Shown here one piece after another: positions 15,031 through 27,066 of a DNA stretch of 64,000 nt. The notes beneath the pieces are model-generated. The model had not been told where the DNA came from, ran no database searches, and saw nothing but the letters and a program-made list of their open reading frames with translations. A program made the translations under genes and the position numbers. Location: contig NC_133167.1 of the NCBI RefSeq assembly GCF_040802235.1, positions 82,995,001 to 83,059,000 on the forward strand, written 5' to 3'. Source of the stretch: Manis javanica. Its lineage: Eukaryota > Chordata > Mammalia > Pholidota > Manidae. Within the stretch, counting starts at the first letter, position 1. Every line of letters begins with the position of its first letter.

Positions 15031-16350
15031 CCTACTTCTTTAATCATTGAACCAGAAAAAGTTCTGTTGAATTTTCTTTTATTGAGACCAGTTCTACAGC
15101 AATACTGTGGGAATTAAAATATACACACACATGCACACACACAATGAAAGAAAAGAGGTTTCCGTATATGCATTATTTATGGACATGCACACACTTTCCT
15201 TTCCTTCCCCCACCTCCCCACCTTTTGGAGAGCTGTAAGGCTCCGTTTGCTCCAGGACTGTGTCAGTTGGCTTTGTGTCACAAATCAATTTCTTCAATTC
15301 ATCTCCTCTCTTCTTGCCTTGGGAACAGTCCTGTGTCTCCTCTGACTTGCAATGGAGCTGCTCTGCTTTCTGGGTTGCTGACAAATTGGCCAATAATGGA
15401 AGTAATGGATGCAGCAGGCTCTTGCCTCCCTCTGAGCAACTTACATGTCAGGTTTAAAGTGTCTGCTTAGAATTCTGGGCTCAGAGGAGTACCCAGTTGC
15501 AGCTGCTAATGGAGCAGCTAGTCCGAGTGCCTCAAGTCAATGGATCAATAAATAAAATTATCTCAGTTGCTAAGTATATGCGCTGCACTTTGATCCATAG
15601 AGACAAGAGAGGAATGGATAGCCTAGGAAGGGGAAAAGGGAGGAGGAATAATGTTAACTGAGAATTGACATTTGGGTTCACATCCTCTTCTCTCTAACCC
15701 ATAGTCGGCCACCTGGGTGCACTGTTACGAGTCGTGACATTAAAAGCCGATGTAAACTTTCTGATATTATCAACATGAAAACAAAGAGCAAAGGGGTGCT
15801 CAGTGTTATGATATTGATTTGCTGGTACCTGTTTGATTGTTAAATCAGCTAATCTCCCAAAGAAGCTCTGTTCATTATTAGCACAAGGGAGATTAATGTC
15901 TATATTTTCTCTCCTTTCTTCAGGAATCCATCTCCAAGCCTCCAAAACCAGGTGCTTTTATCATGTTTTCTCTTGCCTCATATGAAAGCCATCTTTGTTG
16001 TACTCAGTTTCCCAGAGACATAGCAGTCACGATGTAGTTCTGGTGTAAGATGTCTGCAGAGAAGAAAACACTCAAATAAGGAATTCACTCTTTGCTTTAC
16101 TCATTCACGTGCACACAGCATAATAGAGAACAGCGGTAGAGTGCTGGGCCACAGAGAAGGCTGATGGGACCAGTTCCCTTTGTCTCTCATTTCCATGTTT
16201 TTAAAATCAGCAGTGTCCACATTGCTGTGGAACAGTACCATCATGCATGCATCTCAAGTTATACAGTAAATTTTATGAGCCTTCATGTTTCATGTCTTAT
16301 TAGTTTATTGCGGACATTTATGACCCTCTCCCCTGAAGGCCAGGATCCAT
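15031..16350. other. Intergenic DNA, no gene recognised
   Basis: A short CA-rich microsatellite lies at about 15121-15143. The open frames at 15094-15470 on both strands overlap each other and have no recognisable domain. Nothing else is supported. Confidence 0.55.
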
Positions 16351-16354
16351 TCAT

Positions 16355-16480
16355 ATCTTTACTCATTCCATAAATATTTATGGAATGTCTACTGTGTTGT
16401 TAATGCAATGAAGAGGACTAAGGTTACAGTGAGTAACAAAAGGCAGACATCCTTGTTCAAAAAGAATAAATTGGAACCAG
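16355..16480 (-). repeat. LINE-2 3' end relic
   Basis: Read on the minus strand, this matches the general form of the L2 3' end. On the plus strand the order is 'actcattccataaatattta', then a 'tggaatgtctactgtgttg' segment, then a segment on added, exchanged and lost material around 'acagtgagtaacaaaaggcagacatccttg'-like sequence. It is an ancient diverged copy. Confidence 0.6.
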
Positions 16481-18365
16481 TATGATAATAGGTGGGAACA
16501 TCTCTAATGATTTAGAACATTGCCAGGAATCAGAAATCCTAAGAAGAACAAATTTCATATCCTGCTTATGGTGGTTAACTAGAGATACACAGTTCTGTGG
16601 AGGAGTAATTACTTAAAAATAAATGCCATGAGCCAGTCATAAGATATACTAAGAACATTTAACTCAGATTATCCCATTTTTCACGTAAGCCTAAATCCAA
16701 CTTTTATATTTATCTTCCTTAAATTTTCCTTCCCCTTTCCTTTCCAATTTCCTGTCTTATGAAAACACATAGATCAACCCAAATGATCCTATTTTACTAG
16801 TTCTTTGCAAATTGTCACTTTAATCCTTTTGCATAAACTTACCATTGTTAAACTTGTAATTCAAGTTTCTTAATAAATTACAAGGACAGGTTTATTAGTA
16901 AATTATTCTTGAACATTAGTAAGGTTCTTTTTTATATGATGAATCTAAGTTTTTTTCCTAACATTTCTATATTGTTCTATTCTGTCCCTCCTCATTCCAG
17001 CAGTTGGTGGTCTACTGGGGGATGATTATACAGATTGTTATTTTCTAACAACCTGTAAATTTCCTGAGGGCTAGAAATACTACAACTCTCATGAAGTCAT
17101 CCTTTTTAAAAAATATTAGCTAAAATGCCTTCTCCTGGAAATCACTACCTAGGTTTCCGTGTTACATTCTGTTCAATATTTTTCTTAAAAAATTAAAAAA
17201 TATATAAACACTTTTACTGAATCAAATTTTTTTAAATTTTTGAGGACTGGATCTTATATCTTTTGGTAAGCAGTGCTATATTAGAAAGTTTTGGCAAAAT
17301 GAGATTTACATACCTTTTCTCATACTCTGTCCCCATAAGGAAAATTGTCACTCTATTAAATCTCCTCTACGAGATGGTAAATCAAATTCTCTGGGGACAA
17401 ACATATACATGTGAGTTGCCATCAATAAATAAGGCATAATTCACATTCTCTAATGGAAATTGTCTAAGGCAAGTAAAAATCTTTTGTTAACAAATGTATC
17501 ACAGAAACTTTAAAAAAGGTCTACTTCTCAGTAGTCTCAAGTGATACAAAATTTTGAAAGAAAGAAAAGAGTAATGGACGAAGAGGAAGAAAGGAGAGCA
17601 GATGCTGGAATAACCAGGTGTTTCAGCCAAGTTTAAATGGTGACACATTGTTTACAGAATGGCAGGGTGGTGGCCCTTTTGTGTCATTCCTAGACGGTTT
17701 CTGTAAAAATAACACTTTCAACTTTCAGCTAAAGAAAAGCAGACATGTCTGATGCCCTGGCCCCCAGGAAGACACACTGGAATTTTTCCCTATGGCAGAA
17801 GGAGTTAGTAGCAACCCTTAGTGTGGTTCTGCTGATAGGTCAGCACTGCTCTGTAACGACAGCAGAGGCAGCCAGCAGGGGTCTTGTCAAAGACAGGAGA
17901 CAACACGAGCAGATTCGTATCTCATCCCTAAGAAACTTAGAGATGTCTCCCACGGCAAAGCCGGGGCATGCGTGCCAGGGTGCTGAGATCAGCTGGTGTC
18001 ACAGTTAGTGACTAAAAAGACATTCTGATCTGACTGTTCACTTGATCTGAACCATTTGTTCTCACAGGTTGCAAGTCTCAGGAATATACATATGTATGAG
18101 GAAATAGGAAGACTGTGTGCTGCCAAGTGCTGCATCCAAACGAGACAAGTGGAGAAAAAATGGAGAGGACAGTCCGACCCCACATACCCAAGTCCTGATA
18201 AAATGCCTCGTGACTCGGACAGCTGGCTGTGCGAGGCTCCAGTACAGCTTGTTTTTCATGTCGACCTGTTGTGTTTTAACACGTTTCATAGCCACCACGT
18301 CTTAGGTTTAGAGAACCCCTTGGTCAGAAAATCAGTGGATCGAGATATAAACAACCTGTGACAGG
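16481..18365. other. Intergenic DNA, no gene recognised
   Basis: The sequence is AT-rich with no recognised exon. Small open frames around 17745-18361 occur on both strands, overlap, and show no conserved domain. They could be part of the internal region of the LTR element suspected just downstream. Confidence 0.45.
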
Positions 18366-18777
18366 AGCGTAAGGCAGATTTGGTGTCTGATAGTTGCCTT
18401 TTCCTCATTATAATACTGCGTTAACCACCCCCGGTGAAGATTTTCTATGCTAAGGCAACATGAGATAACACTGCCACATACGAGTCTGTATGTAATCCAG
18501 GTGTGCGTGTCCCCGTAGAAACTCTCCCTACTCAGGTTAGTGACCTGATAACTACTGAATAAACATTTTTGCTTCCATAATAGGAGCTACTCTGATTGTT
18601 CTCTTCGCGGACTCTCTCTTCAACAGCTCACCCTGGTCTGTCAAGGCATTTCTGTTTGCTCGCTTCTCTAATAAAGTTCATGGCATTGCTTGTGTACTCC
18701 TAAGTCTCAGGGTTAAATAATTTTAATATGTGAAAACAAAGACTGAGGACCCTGTCCTAGTGTCTGCCGGTGACACA
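18366..18777 (+). repeat. Possible solo ERV LTR
   Basis: The stretch resembles a retroviral LTR in layout. It contains AATAAA at about 18559 and a second AATAAA at about 18671. A U5-like segment follows, and it ends near GACACA. No matching second LTR, primer-binding site or target-site duplication was found, so both boundaries and the class are guesses. Confidence 0.35.
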
Positions 18778-19054
18778 ATGCTGCAGATATAATTACTGGT
18801 TTAATGAGATGACCAGCTGGCATTTTGACATTGTACTTCCTGGGTGGACGCCACATCAGCTTGCCACCCTCTCTTCCCTTTGTCTCTTAGCCTTCCCTCC
18901 AAAGACTTGAAGTTTCCTTCTCAGATAAAGGACAAGAGCCATGGTGTGAATCCTTGTCTATGTTATTCTTGGAATAATAGGCTAACAACACTTAATGTTC
19001 TACACATTGTAGAAAATATTTTTTTTATTTTTATTTATTTTTTTTATTTTTAAA

Positions 19055-19515
19055 TGCACTATCGTTTTTTTTATTAAGGTATCATTGATATATACTCTTA
19101 ACAAGGTTTCACATGAAAAACAATGTGGTTACTATATTCACCCATATTATTGAGCACCCCCATACCCCACAGCAGTCACTGTCCATCAGTGTAGTAAGAT
19201 GCCACAGAGTCACTACTTGTCTTCTCTGTGCTACGCTGTCTTCCCCCATGACCCCACACACCATGTGTACTAATCATAATACCCCTCAGTCGTCTTCTCC
19301 CTCCCTTCCCACCCGCCCTCCCCTACTCCTTTCCCTTGGTAACCGCTAGACCCCTCCTGGAGTCTGTGAGTCTGCCGCTGTTTTGCTCCTTCAGTTTTGC
19401 TTCATTGTTATACACCACAAATGAGGGAAATCATTTGGTACTTGTCTTTCTCTGCCTGACTTATTTCACTGAGCATAATACCCTCCAGCTCCATCCATGT
19501 TGTACACCACCATCA
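19055..19515 (-). mobile_element. 5'-truncated LINE-1 3' end
   Basis: On the minus strand this is the L1 3' UTR preceded by the very end of ORF2. The part around 19400-19510 is colinear with 22130-22260 in the full-length element. A long T/A-rich tract at 19017-19075 is the complement of the poly-A tail. It is diverged from the full-length copy at 21.8-28.2 kb and therefore older. Confidence 0.85.
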
Positions 19516-19985
19516 CTTTTTAAGTACATCTCGCTTACAGGGATCTAGTTTATTGAAATTCACTGGCCAAAGCTCTACTTGTGAAGCTACTGTTCATTAC
19601 TGCATCATTGATTTAAATTAGATACAAATTACATGCTCATAGGTAGGGTAATGGATAATAAAAAATATGGTACATTTGTCCATTAACATACTGTAAAATA
19701 CTTCAAAAATGAATTAGACCCATAAGTACTGAAAGGAAATAAAATGTCCATTATATTTAAATTACAAATTTGTGTTAAATTACAAAATGGTTTGCTGAAT
19801 AGTACGTAAAGTATGTTCCCATTTCTCTGGAAGTTATGATTTTAGAACATCCTTATATGTTTAGACTTTCATTTTTATGACATTTGAATCTCTTACCAAA
19901 ATAAACATATTTTTTTTACAAATGAGAAGTTATTTTATAAAGCTTCAGTATTTTTAAAAACTCAATTAAGACTTTTCCTTAACTA
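19516..19985. other. AT-rich spacer
   Basis: No gene or classified repeat was seen between the L1 fragment and the poly-T tract that ends the retroviral retrocopy. Confidence 0.55.
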
Positions 19986-19994
19986 TTTTTTTTT

Positions 19995-20317
19995 GAGAGG
20001 GCATCTCTCATATTTATTCATCAAATGGTTGTTAACAACAATAAAATTCAGTATAGGGGGGTCAATACTCAATGTACAATCATTAATCCATCTCAAGTCT
20101 AATTCTCGTCAGTCTCCAATCTTCTGAAGCATAACGAACAAGTTCTTACATGGTGAATGAATTCTTACATAGTGAATAAATTCTTACATGGTGAACAGTA
20201 CAAGGGCATTCATCACAGAAACTTTCAGTTTTGGTCACGCATTATGACCTATAAACAATCAGCTCAAATATGAATATTCGTTTGATTTTTGTACTTGACA
20301 TATATGTTGATCCCACA
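19995..20317 (-). repeat. U3-R part of a 3' LTR in the retrocopy
   Basis: It starts with TGTGGG directly after the polypurine tract and ends at the polyadenylation site 18 bp after AATAAA. It includes three tandem near-copies of a 'ATGTAAGAATT(C/T)ATTCAC' unit at about 20138-20200 on the minus strand. The abrupt end in poly-A instead of U5 is the main evidence for retroposition of an mRNA. Confidence 0.6.
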
Positions 20318-20987
20318 TTTCTCCCTCTATTATTATTATTATTTTTATTTTTAATAAAATGCTGATGTGGTAGGTAGATGCAAGATAAAGGTAGAAAACA
20401 TAGTTTAGTGTTGTAAGAGGGCAAATGTAGATGATCAGATGATCAGGTGTGTGCCTATGGACTAAGTATTAATCCAGGCTAGACAAGGGCAGCAAGACAT
20501 CCACAGATGCAGAAGATTTCTCTCAAAGCAGGGGGGGTGAGGTTCTGAGCGTCACCTCTGTTGATCCCCAAATTCTCACCTGATGGCCCCCCTGCGACTG
20601 TGCCTGTCTTAGGTTGTTCCTCCCTTGAGGAATCTTACCCGTCTCTGGCTAACCAGTCATCTTCCGGGGCCATACAGGGAAATGTAAAGTTGGTAAGTGA
20701 GAGAGAAGTCATATTGTTTGAAAAGGTTAGCTTTTTACTTCTTTGCAGATTTATGCCCTGTGGCTTCTATGCCCAGCACTTGTCTCGAGGTATCTTTACC
20801 ACCTGGAGGAATTATGATACTCAGTAAATTCTATATGAGGCACGAATTCTATTTAAGGGTTGTAATTAGGAAGGAAGAAGAAAAGCTATAGATGTAGCAT
20901 ATGGAAGGAAACATGGGAGGATTGATTATTTCTTTGACATATCTTCTTGTAGAGTACCTTAAGCATGTATAGGTTTTAAACTACTAA

Positions 20988-21398
20988 CTATTTGCACACG
21001 CATATTAACATAATAGGAATACGGTGACATAAACAAAGCAAATCTATAATTACCATCCATCTCCAGTGAAGCCAAGAAAACCATTTAGGCACCCTAGGCA
21101 TTTGTGAAAATTTGTCTATGATATGATGGATATTGTCCAACTGTACTTGAACAATCAGACAAATTAAAGCAGCCCATTTCTGGATCTGTTTACATCCCAT
21201 ATGTTCTTTTAACCGTAGATAGTCTATAGTCATGAGATTTTGGAGTGCTACAACTTGCACCCCTCCCAACTCCTGGTTGAGTTCCAACAGTACAGATCCG
21301 GTCAAATTCGTTGTCTCACTGTATGCACATGCCAGCCTAGACAACTCCCTCCTCATTCCTATGGCAAGTTCAGGAGACGGTGGGCTGGATGCAGCCAC
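20988..21398 (-). pseudogene. Retroviral envelope TM-subunit fragment
   Basis: A 136-codon open frame with the layout of the ectodomain and membrane anchor of a class I retroviral transmembrane envelope protein. It has an LQN-containing heptad region, a following KEHMGC segment, then a Trp-rich membrane-proximal region and a hydrophobic cysteine-containing end. The expected second cysteine cluster lies in a different reading frame (GCFNLSD, codable at about 21154-21178), so at least one frameshift is present. It belongs to the retroposed transcript that contains it. The surface subunit is absent. The type (gamma/alpha-like versus other) is an inference. Confidence 0.55.
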
Positions 21399-22164
21399 AA
21401 CCGCAGCATCGTCCGGATCCCTGTGGAGGCTTTTTGATGATCATCCCCCGGCACAAGTCCTCCAGAGAGTGCTGATGCCGGAAGCTCCTCCTCATATCGT
21501 ATCTTAGTTCATTTTCTGGGTATCCAAGCTAGGCCTTGATCTTCTGCATAGAAACAAACAGACCCTTTACCCGCACTTTGACATGCCCTCTATACCACTG
21601 TGCAGAACTCATTGGAGGTCAGCACACAGTAACGGCGTTTTTTTTTTTTATTAAGAGAAAGGAATATTATCAGAAAAGAGTACCTCCATAGCTGATCATC
21701 TGACACCCTTTAAGTGATCAACATTAAGGATATTTAAAGCATGTGTTGATCTTTGATTTACCAATAGTTTTATCCTATCAAGGAGTAATCCCCCTTTTCT
21801 TTCTTTCTGTTTTTTTTTTTAAATTTTTAATCTACACTTACATGAAGAATACTATGTTTACTATGCTCTCCCCTATATCACGTCCCCCCTAACAACCACA
21901 TTACAGATACTGTCCATCAGCTTAGCAAAATGTTGTAGAGTCACTACTTGTCCTCTCTGTGTTGTGCAGCCCACCCTTCCCTTTCTCCCTCCCCACCATG
22001 CATGCTAATCTTAATACCACCCTTCTTCTCCCCCCCCCCCTCATCCCTCCCTGCCCACCCATCCTCCCCAGTTCCTTTCCCTTTGGTACCTGTTAGTCCA
22101 TTTTTGGGTTCTGTAATTCCGCTGCTGTTTTGTTCCTTCAGTTTTTCCTTTGTTCCTATACTCC

Positions 22165-25100
22165 TCAGATGAGTGAAATCATTTGGTATTTCTCTTTCTC
22201 CGCTTGGCTTATTTCACTGAGCATAATACTCTCCAGCTCCATCCATGTTGCTGCAAATGGTTGGATTTTTCCACTTCTTATGGCTGAGTAGTATTCCATT
22301 GTGTATATGTACCACATCTTCTTTATCCATTCATCTACCGATGGACATTTAGGTTGCTTCCAATTCTTGGCTATTGTAAATAGTGCTGTGATAAACATAG
22401 GGGTGCATCTGTCTTTCTCAAACTTGATTGCTGCGTTCTTAGGGTAAATTCCTAGGAGTGGAATTCCTGGGTCAAATGGTAGGTCTGTTTTGAGCATTTT
22501 GATGGACCTCCATACTGCTTTCCACAATGGTTGAACTAATTTACATTCCCACCAGCAGTGTAGGAGGGTTCCCCTTTCTCCACAGCCTTGCCAACATTTG
22601 TTGTTGTTTCTCTTTTGGATGGCAGCTATCCTTACTGGTGTGAGGTGATACCTCATTGTAGTTTTAATTTGCATTTCTCTGATAATTAGCGATGTGGAGC
22701 ATCTTTTCATGTGTCTGTTGGCCATCTGTATTTCTTTTTTAGAGAACTGTCTGTTCAGTTCCTCTGCCCATTTTTTAATTGGGTTATTTGTTTTTTGTTT
22801 GTTGAGGCGTGTGAGCTCTTTATATATTCTGGACGTCAAGCCTTTATCGGATCTGTCATTTTCAAATATATTCTCCCATACTGTAGGGTTCCTTTTTGTT
22901 CTATTGATGGTGTCTTTCACTGTACAGAAGCTTTTCAGCTTAATGTAGTCCCACTTGCTCATTTTTGCTGTTGTTTTCCTTGCCCGGGGAGATATGTTCA
23001 AGAAGAGGTCACTCATGTTTATGTCTAAGAGGTTTTTGCCTATGTTTTTTTCCATGAGTTTAATGGTTTCATGACTTACATTCAGGTCTTTGATCCATTT
23101 TGAGTTTACCTTTGTATATGGGGTTAGACAATGGTCCAGTTTCATTCTCCTACATGTAGCTGTCCAGTTTTGCCAGCACCATCTGTTGAAGAGACTGTCA
23201 TTTTGCCATTGTATGTCCATGGCTCCTTTATCAAATATTAATTGACCATATACGTTTGGGTTAATGTATGGAGTCTCTAATCTGTTCCACTTGTCTGTGG
23301 CTCTGTTCTTGTTCCAGTACCAAATTGTCTTGATTACTATGGCTTTGTAGTAGAGCTTGAAGTTGGGGAGTGAGATCCCCCCTACTTTATTCTTCTGTTT
23401 CAGGATTGCTTTGGCTATTCGGGGTCTTTGGTGTTTCCATATGAATTTTTGAATTATTTGTTCCAATTCATTGAAGAATGTTGCTGGTAATTTGAGAGGG
23501 ATTGCATCAAATCTGTATATTGCTTTGGGCAGGATGGCCATTTTGACGATATTAATTCTTCCTAGCCATGAGCATGGGATGAGTTTCCATTTATTAGTGT
23601 CCCCTTTAATTTCTCTTCAGAGTGACTTGTAGTTTTCAGAGTATAAGTCTTTCACTTCTTTGGTTAGGTTTATTCCTAGGTATTTTATTCTTTTTGATGC
23701 AATGGTGAATGGAATTGTTTTCCTGATTTCTCTTTCTATTGATTCATTGTTAGTGTATAGGAAAGCTACAGATTTCCGTGTGTTAGTTTTGTATCCTGCA
23801 ACTTTGCTGTGTTCCGATATCAGTTCTAGTAGTTTTGGAGTGGAGTCTTTAGGGTTTTTTATGTACAGTATCATATCATCTGCAAATAGTGACAGTTTAA
23901 CTTCTTCTTTACCAATCTGGATTCTTTGTATTTCTTTGTTTTGTCTGATTGCCGTGGCTAGGACCTCCAGTACTATGTTAAATAACAGTGGAGAGAGTGG
24001 GCATCCCTGTCTGGTTCCCGATCTCAGAGGAAATGCTTTCAGCTTCTCACTGTTCAGTATAATGCTGGCTGTGGGTTTATCATATATGGCCTTTATTATG
24101 TTGAGGTACTTGCCCTCTATTCCCATTTTGCTGAGAGTTTTTATCATGAATGGATGTTGAATTTTGTCAAATGCTTTTTCAGCATCTATGGAGATGATCA
24201 TGTGGTTTTTGTCTTTCTTTTTGTTGATGTGGTGGATGATGTTGATGGATTTTTGAATGTTGTGCCATCCTTGCATCCCTGGGATGAACCCCACGTGGTC
24301 ATGGTGTATGATCCTTTTGATATACTGTTGAATTCTGTTTGCTAATATTTTATTGAGTATTTTTGCATCTACATTCATCAGGGATATTGGTCTGTAATTT
24401 TCTTTTTTGGTGGGGTCTTTCCCTGGTTTTGGTATTAGGGTGATGTTGGCTTCATAGAATGAGTTTGGGACTATTCCCTCTTCTTCTATTTTGTGGAACA
24501 CTTTAAGGAGAATGGGTATTATGTCTTCTCTGTGTGTCTGATAAAATTCTGAGGTAAATTCGTCCGGCCCCGGGGTTTTGTTCTTGGGTAGTTTTTTGAT
24601 TACTGTTTCAATTTCTTTGCTTGTAATTGGTTTGTTTAACTTTTGTGTTTCTTCCTTGGTCAGTCTTGGGAGGTTGTATTTTTCTAGGAAGTTGTCCATT
24701 TCTTCTAGGTTTTCCAGCTTGTTGGCATATAGGTTTTCATAGTAGTCTTTAATAATTCTCTGTATTTCTGTGGAGTCTGTCATGATTTTTCCATTCTCAT
24801 TTCTGATTATGTTGATTTGTGTTGACTCTCTTTTTCTCTTAATAAGTTGAGCTAGAGGCTTATCTATTTTGTTTATTTTCTCGAAGAACCAGCTCTTGGT
24901 TTCGTTGATTTTTGCTATTGTTTTATTCTTCTCAATTTTGTTTATTTCTTCTCTGATCTTTATTATGTCCCTCCTTCTGCTGACTTTAGGCCTCATTTGT
25001 TCTTCTTTTTCCAATTTCGATAATTGTGATGTTAGACTATTCATTTGGGATTGTTCGTCCTTCTTCAAGTGTGCCTGGATCGCTATATACTTTCCTCTTA

Positions 25101-26007
25101 GGACTGCTTTCACTGCATCCCACAGAAGTTGGGGCTTAGTGTTGTTGTTGTCATTTGTTTCTATATATTCCTTGATCTCTATTTTGATTTGTTCATTGAT
25201 CCATTGATTATTCAGTAGCATGTTGTTAAGCCTCCATGTGTTTGTGAGCCTTTTTATTTTCTTTGTAGAATTTATTTCTACTTTTATACCTTTGTGGTCT
25301 GAAAAATTGGTTGGTAGAATTTCAATATTTTGGAATTTACTGAGGCTTTTTTTGTGAGCTAGTGTGTGGTCTATTCTGGAGAATGTTCCATGTGCACTTG
25401 AGAAGAATGTATATCCTGTTGCTTTTGGATGTAGAGTTCTATAGATGTCTATTAGGTCCATCTGTTCTAGTGTGTTGTTCAGTGCCTGTGTGTCCTTACT
25501 TATTTTCTGCCCAGTGGATCTATCCTTTGGGGTGAGTGGTGTGTTGAAGTCTCCTACAATGAATGCATTGCAGTCTATTTCCGTCTTTAGTTCTGTTAGT
25601 ATTTGCTTCACATACGCTGGTGCTCCTGTATTGGGTGCATATATATTTAGAATGGTTATATCCTCTTGTTGGACTGAGCCCTTTATCATTATGTAGTATC
25701 CTTCTTTATCTCTTGTTACTTTCTTTGTTTTGAAGTCTATTTTATCTGATATTAGTACTGCAACCCCTGCTTTCTTCTCACTGTTGTTTGCCTGAAATAT
25801 GTTTTTCCATCCCTTGACTTTTAGTCTATGCTTATCTTTGGGTTTAAGGTGAATTTCTTGAAAGCAGCATATAGATGGGTCTTGCTTTTTTATCCATTCT
25901 ATTACTCTATGTCTTTTGATTGGTGCATTAAGTCCATTTACATTTAGGGTGACTACTGAGAGATATGTACTTATTGCCATTGCAGGCTTTAGATTCGTGG
26001 TTACCAA
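22165..26007 (-). pseudogene. LINE-1 ORF2p (endonuclease-reverse transcriptase), one nonsense codon
   Basis: ORF2p nicks the target DNA and copies the L1 RNA at the nick. The frame is 1,281 codons including its natural stop, close to the usual ~1,275. The N-terminal APE-like endonuclease shows LNVNGLN, CFQEIHL, GDFNTPL and SDHKGI. The reverse transcriptase has its FADD active site at 23875-23886. The C-terminal zinc-knuckle-like motif [18 protein letters not shown] is present. One TGA at 23617-23619 (codon 797) interrupts the frame just after the RT core, and translation stays in the same frame beyond it. The truncated product would lack the C-terminal domain needed for efficient retrotransposition. 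In the endonuclease, the usual QETH motif reads QEIH. Confidence 0.93.
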
Positions 26008-26175
26008 AGGTTCAAGGTTAGCTTCTTTAGTATCTTACTGCCTAACTTAGGTCGCTTATTGAGCTGTTGTATACACTGTCTGGAGATTCTTTTCTTCTCT
26101 CCCTTCTTATTCCTCCTCCTCCATTCTTCATATGTTGTGTGTTTTGTTCTGTGCTCTTTTTAGGGGTGCTCCCAT

Positions 26176-27066
26176 CTAGAGCAGTCCCTGTAGGATGCCC
26201 TGTAGAGGTGGTTTGTGGGAAGCAAATTCCCTCAGCTTTTGCTTGTCTGGGAATTGTTTAATCCCACCATCATATTTAAATGATAGTCGTGCTGGATACA
26301 GTATCCTTGGTTCAAGGCCCTTCTGTTTCATTGCATTAAGTATATCATGCCATTCTCTTCTGGCCTGTAGGGTTCCTGTCGAGAAGTCTGATGTTAGCCT
26401 GATGGGTTTTCCTTTATAGGTGACCTTTTTCTGTCTAGGTGCCTTTAAAACTCTTTCCTTGTCCTTGATCCTTGCCATTTTAATTACTATGTGTCTTGGT
26501 GTTGTCCTCCTTGGATCCTTTCTGTTGGGGGTTCTGTGTAATTCCATGGTCTGTTCGATTATTTCCTCCCCCAGTTTGGGGAAGTTTTCAGCAATTATTT
26601 CTTCAAAGAGACTTTTTATCCCTTTTCCTCTTTCTTCTTCTTCTGGTATCCCTATAATACGAATATTATTCCTTTTGGCTTGGTCACATAGTTCTCTTAG
26701 TGTTGTTTCAGTCCTGGAGATCCTTTTATCTCTCTCTATGTCAGCTTCTATATGTTCCTGTTCTCTGGCTTCTATTCCTTCAATGGCCTCTTGCATCTTA
26801 TCCATTCTGCTTATAAATCCTTCCAGGGATTGTTTCACTTCTGTGATCTCCTTCCTGACATCTGTGATCTCCTTCCAGACTTCATCCCACTACTCTTGCA
26901 TTTTTCTCTGCATCTCATCCCATTGCTCTTGCATTTTTCTCTGCATCTCTGTCAGCATGTTCATGATTTTTATTTTGAATTCTTTTTCAGGAGGACTGGT
27001 TAGGTCTGTCTCCTTCTCAGGTGTTGTCTCTGTGATCTTTGTCTGCCTGTAGTTTTGCCTTTTCAT
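26176..27066 (-). pseudogene. LINE-1 ORF1p (RNA-binding chaperone), one nonsense codon
   Basis: ORF1p is the trimeric RNA-binding protein that packages L1 RNA. The start MKRQNYRQTK lies at 27066-27064 and the natural stop at 26176, giving 297 codons including the stop. An acidic/polar N-terminus is followed by a coiled coil, an RRM-like core (segment with RNNIRIIGIPEEEE) and a C-terminal domain (segment KVTYKGKPIRLTSDFS). One TAG at 26890-26892 (about codon 59) breaks the frame in the coiled coil. The coiled coil has tandem duplications: MQRKMQEQWDE repeated once (33 bp, the stop falls in the second unit) and DVRKEIT/EVKQS-type repeats directly after. Re-initiation at the Met at 26838 would give a 220-residue C-terminal product. 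Confidence 0.9.

Larger units (their letters stand above)
19986..21640 (-). mobile_element. Retroposed retroviral mRNA (env 3' part, PPT, U3-R, poly-A)
   Basis: Read on the minus strand, the segment runs from an envelope transmembrane-subunit region (about 21400-20985) through an untranslated stretch to a polypurine tract AGAGGGAGAAA (20318-20328). An LTR starting TGTGGGATC follows (from 20317 downward). It ends 18 bp after an AATAAA (20013-20018) in a homopolymer tail (19986-19994). The LTR therefore stops at the end of R, and no U5 is present. That is the structure of a polyadenylated retroviral transcript copied by LINE-1 machinery rather than by integrase. The 5' end is truncated near 21640. 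Flanking duplications could not be identified. Confidence 0.65.

Noticed and set aside
26420-27052. Plus-strand 210-residue open frame rich in Ser, Ile and Leu
   Set aside because: It is the antisense of L1 ORF1 and its hydrophobic look is a mirror of the coiled-coil codons. The same applies to plus-strand frames at 23660-25696.
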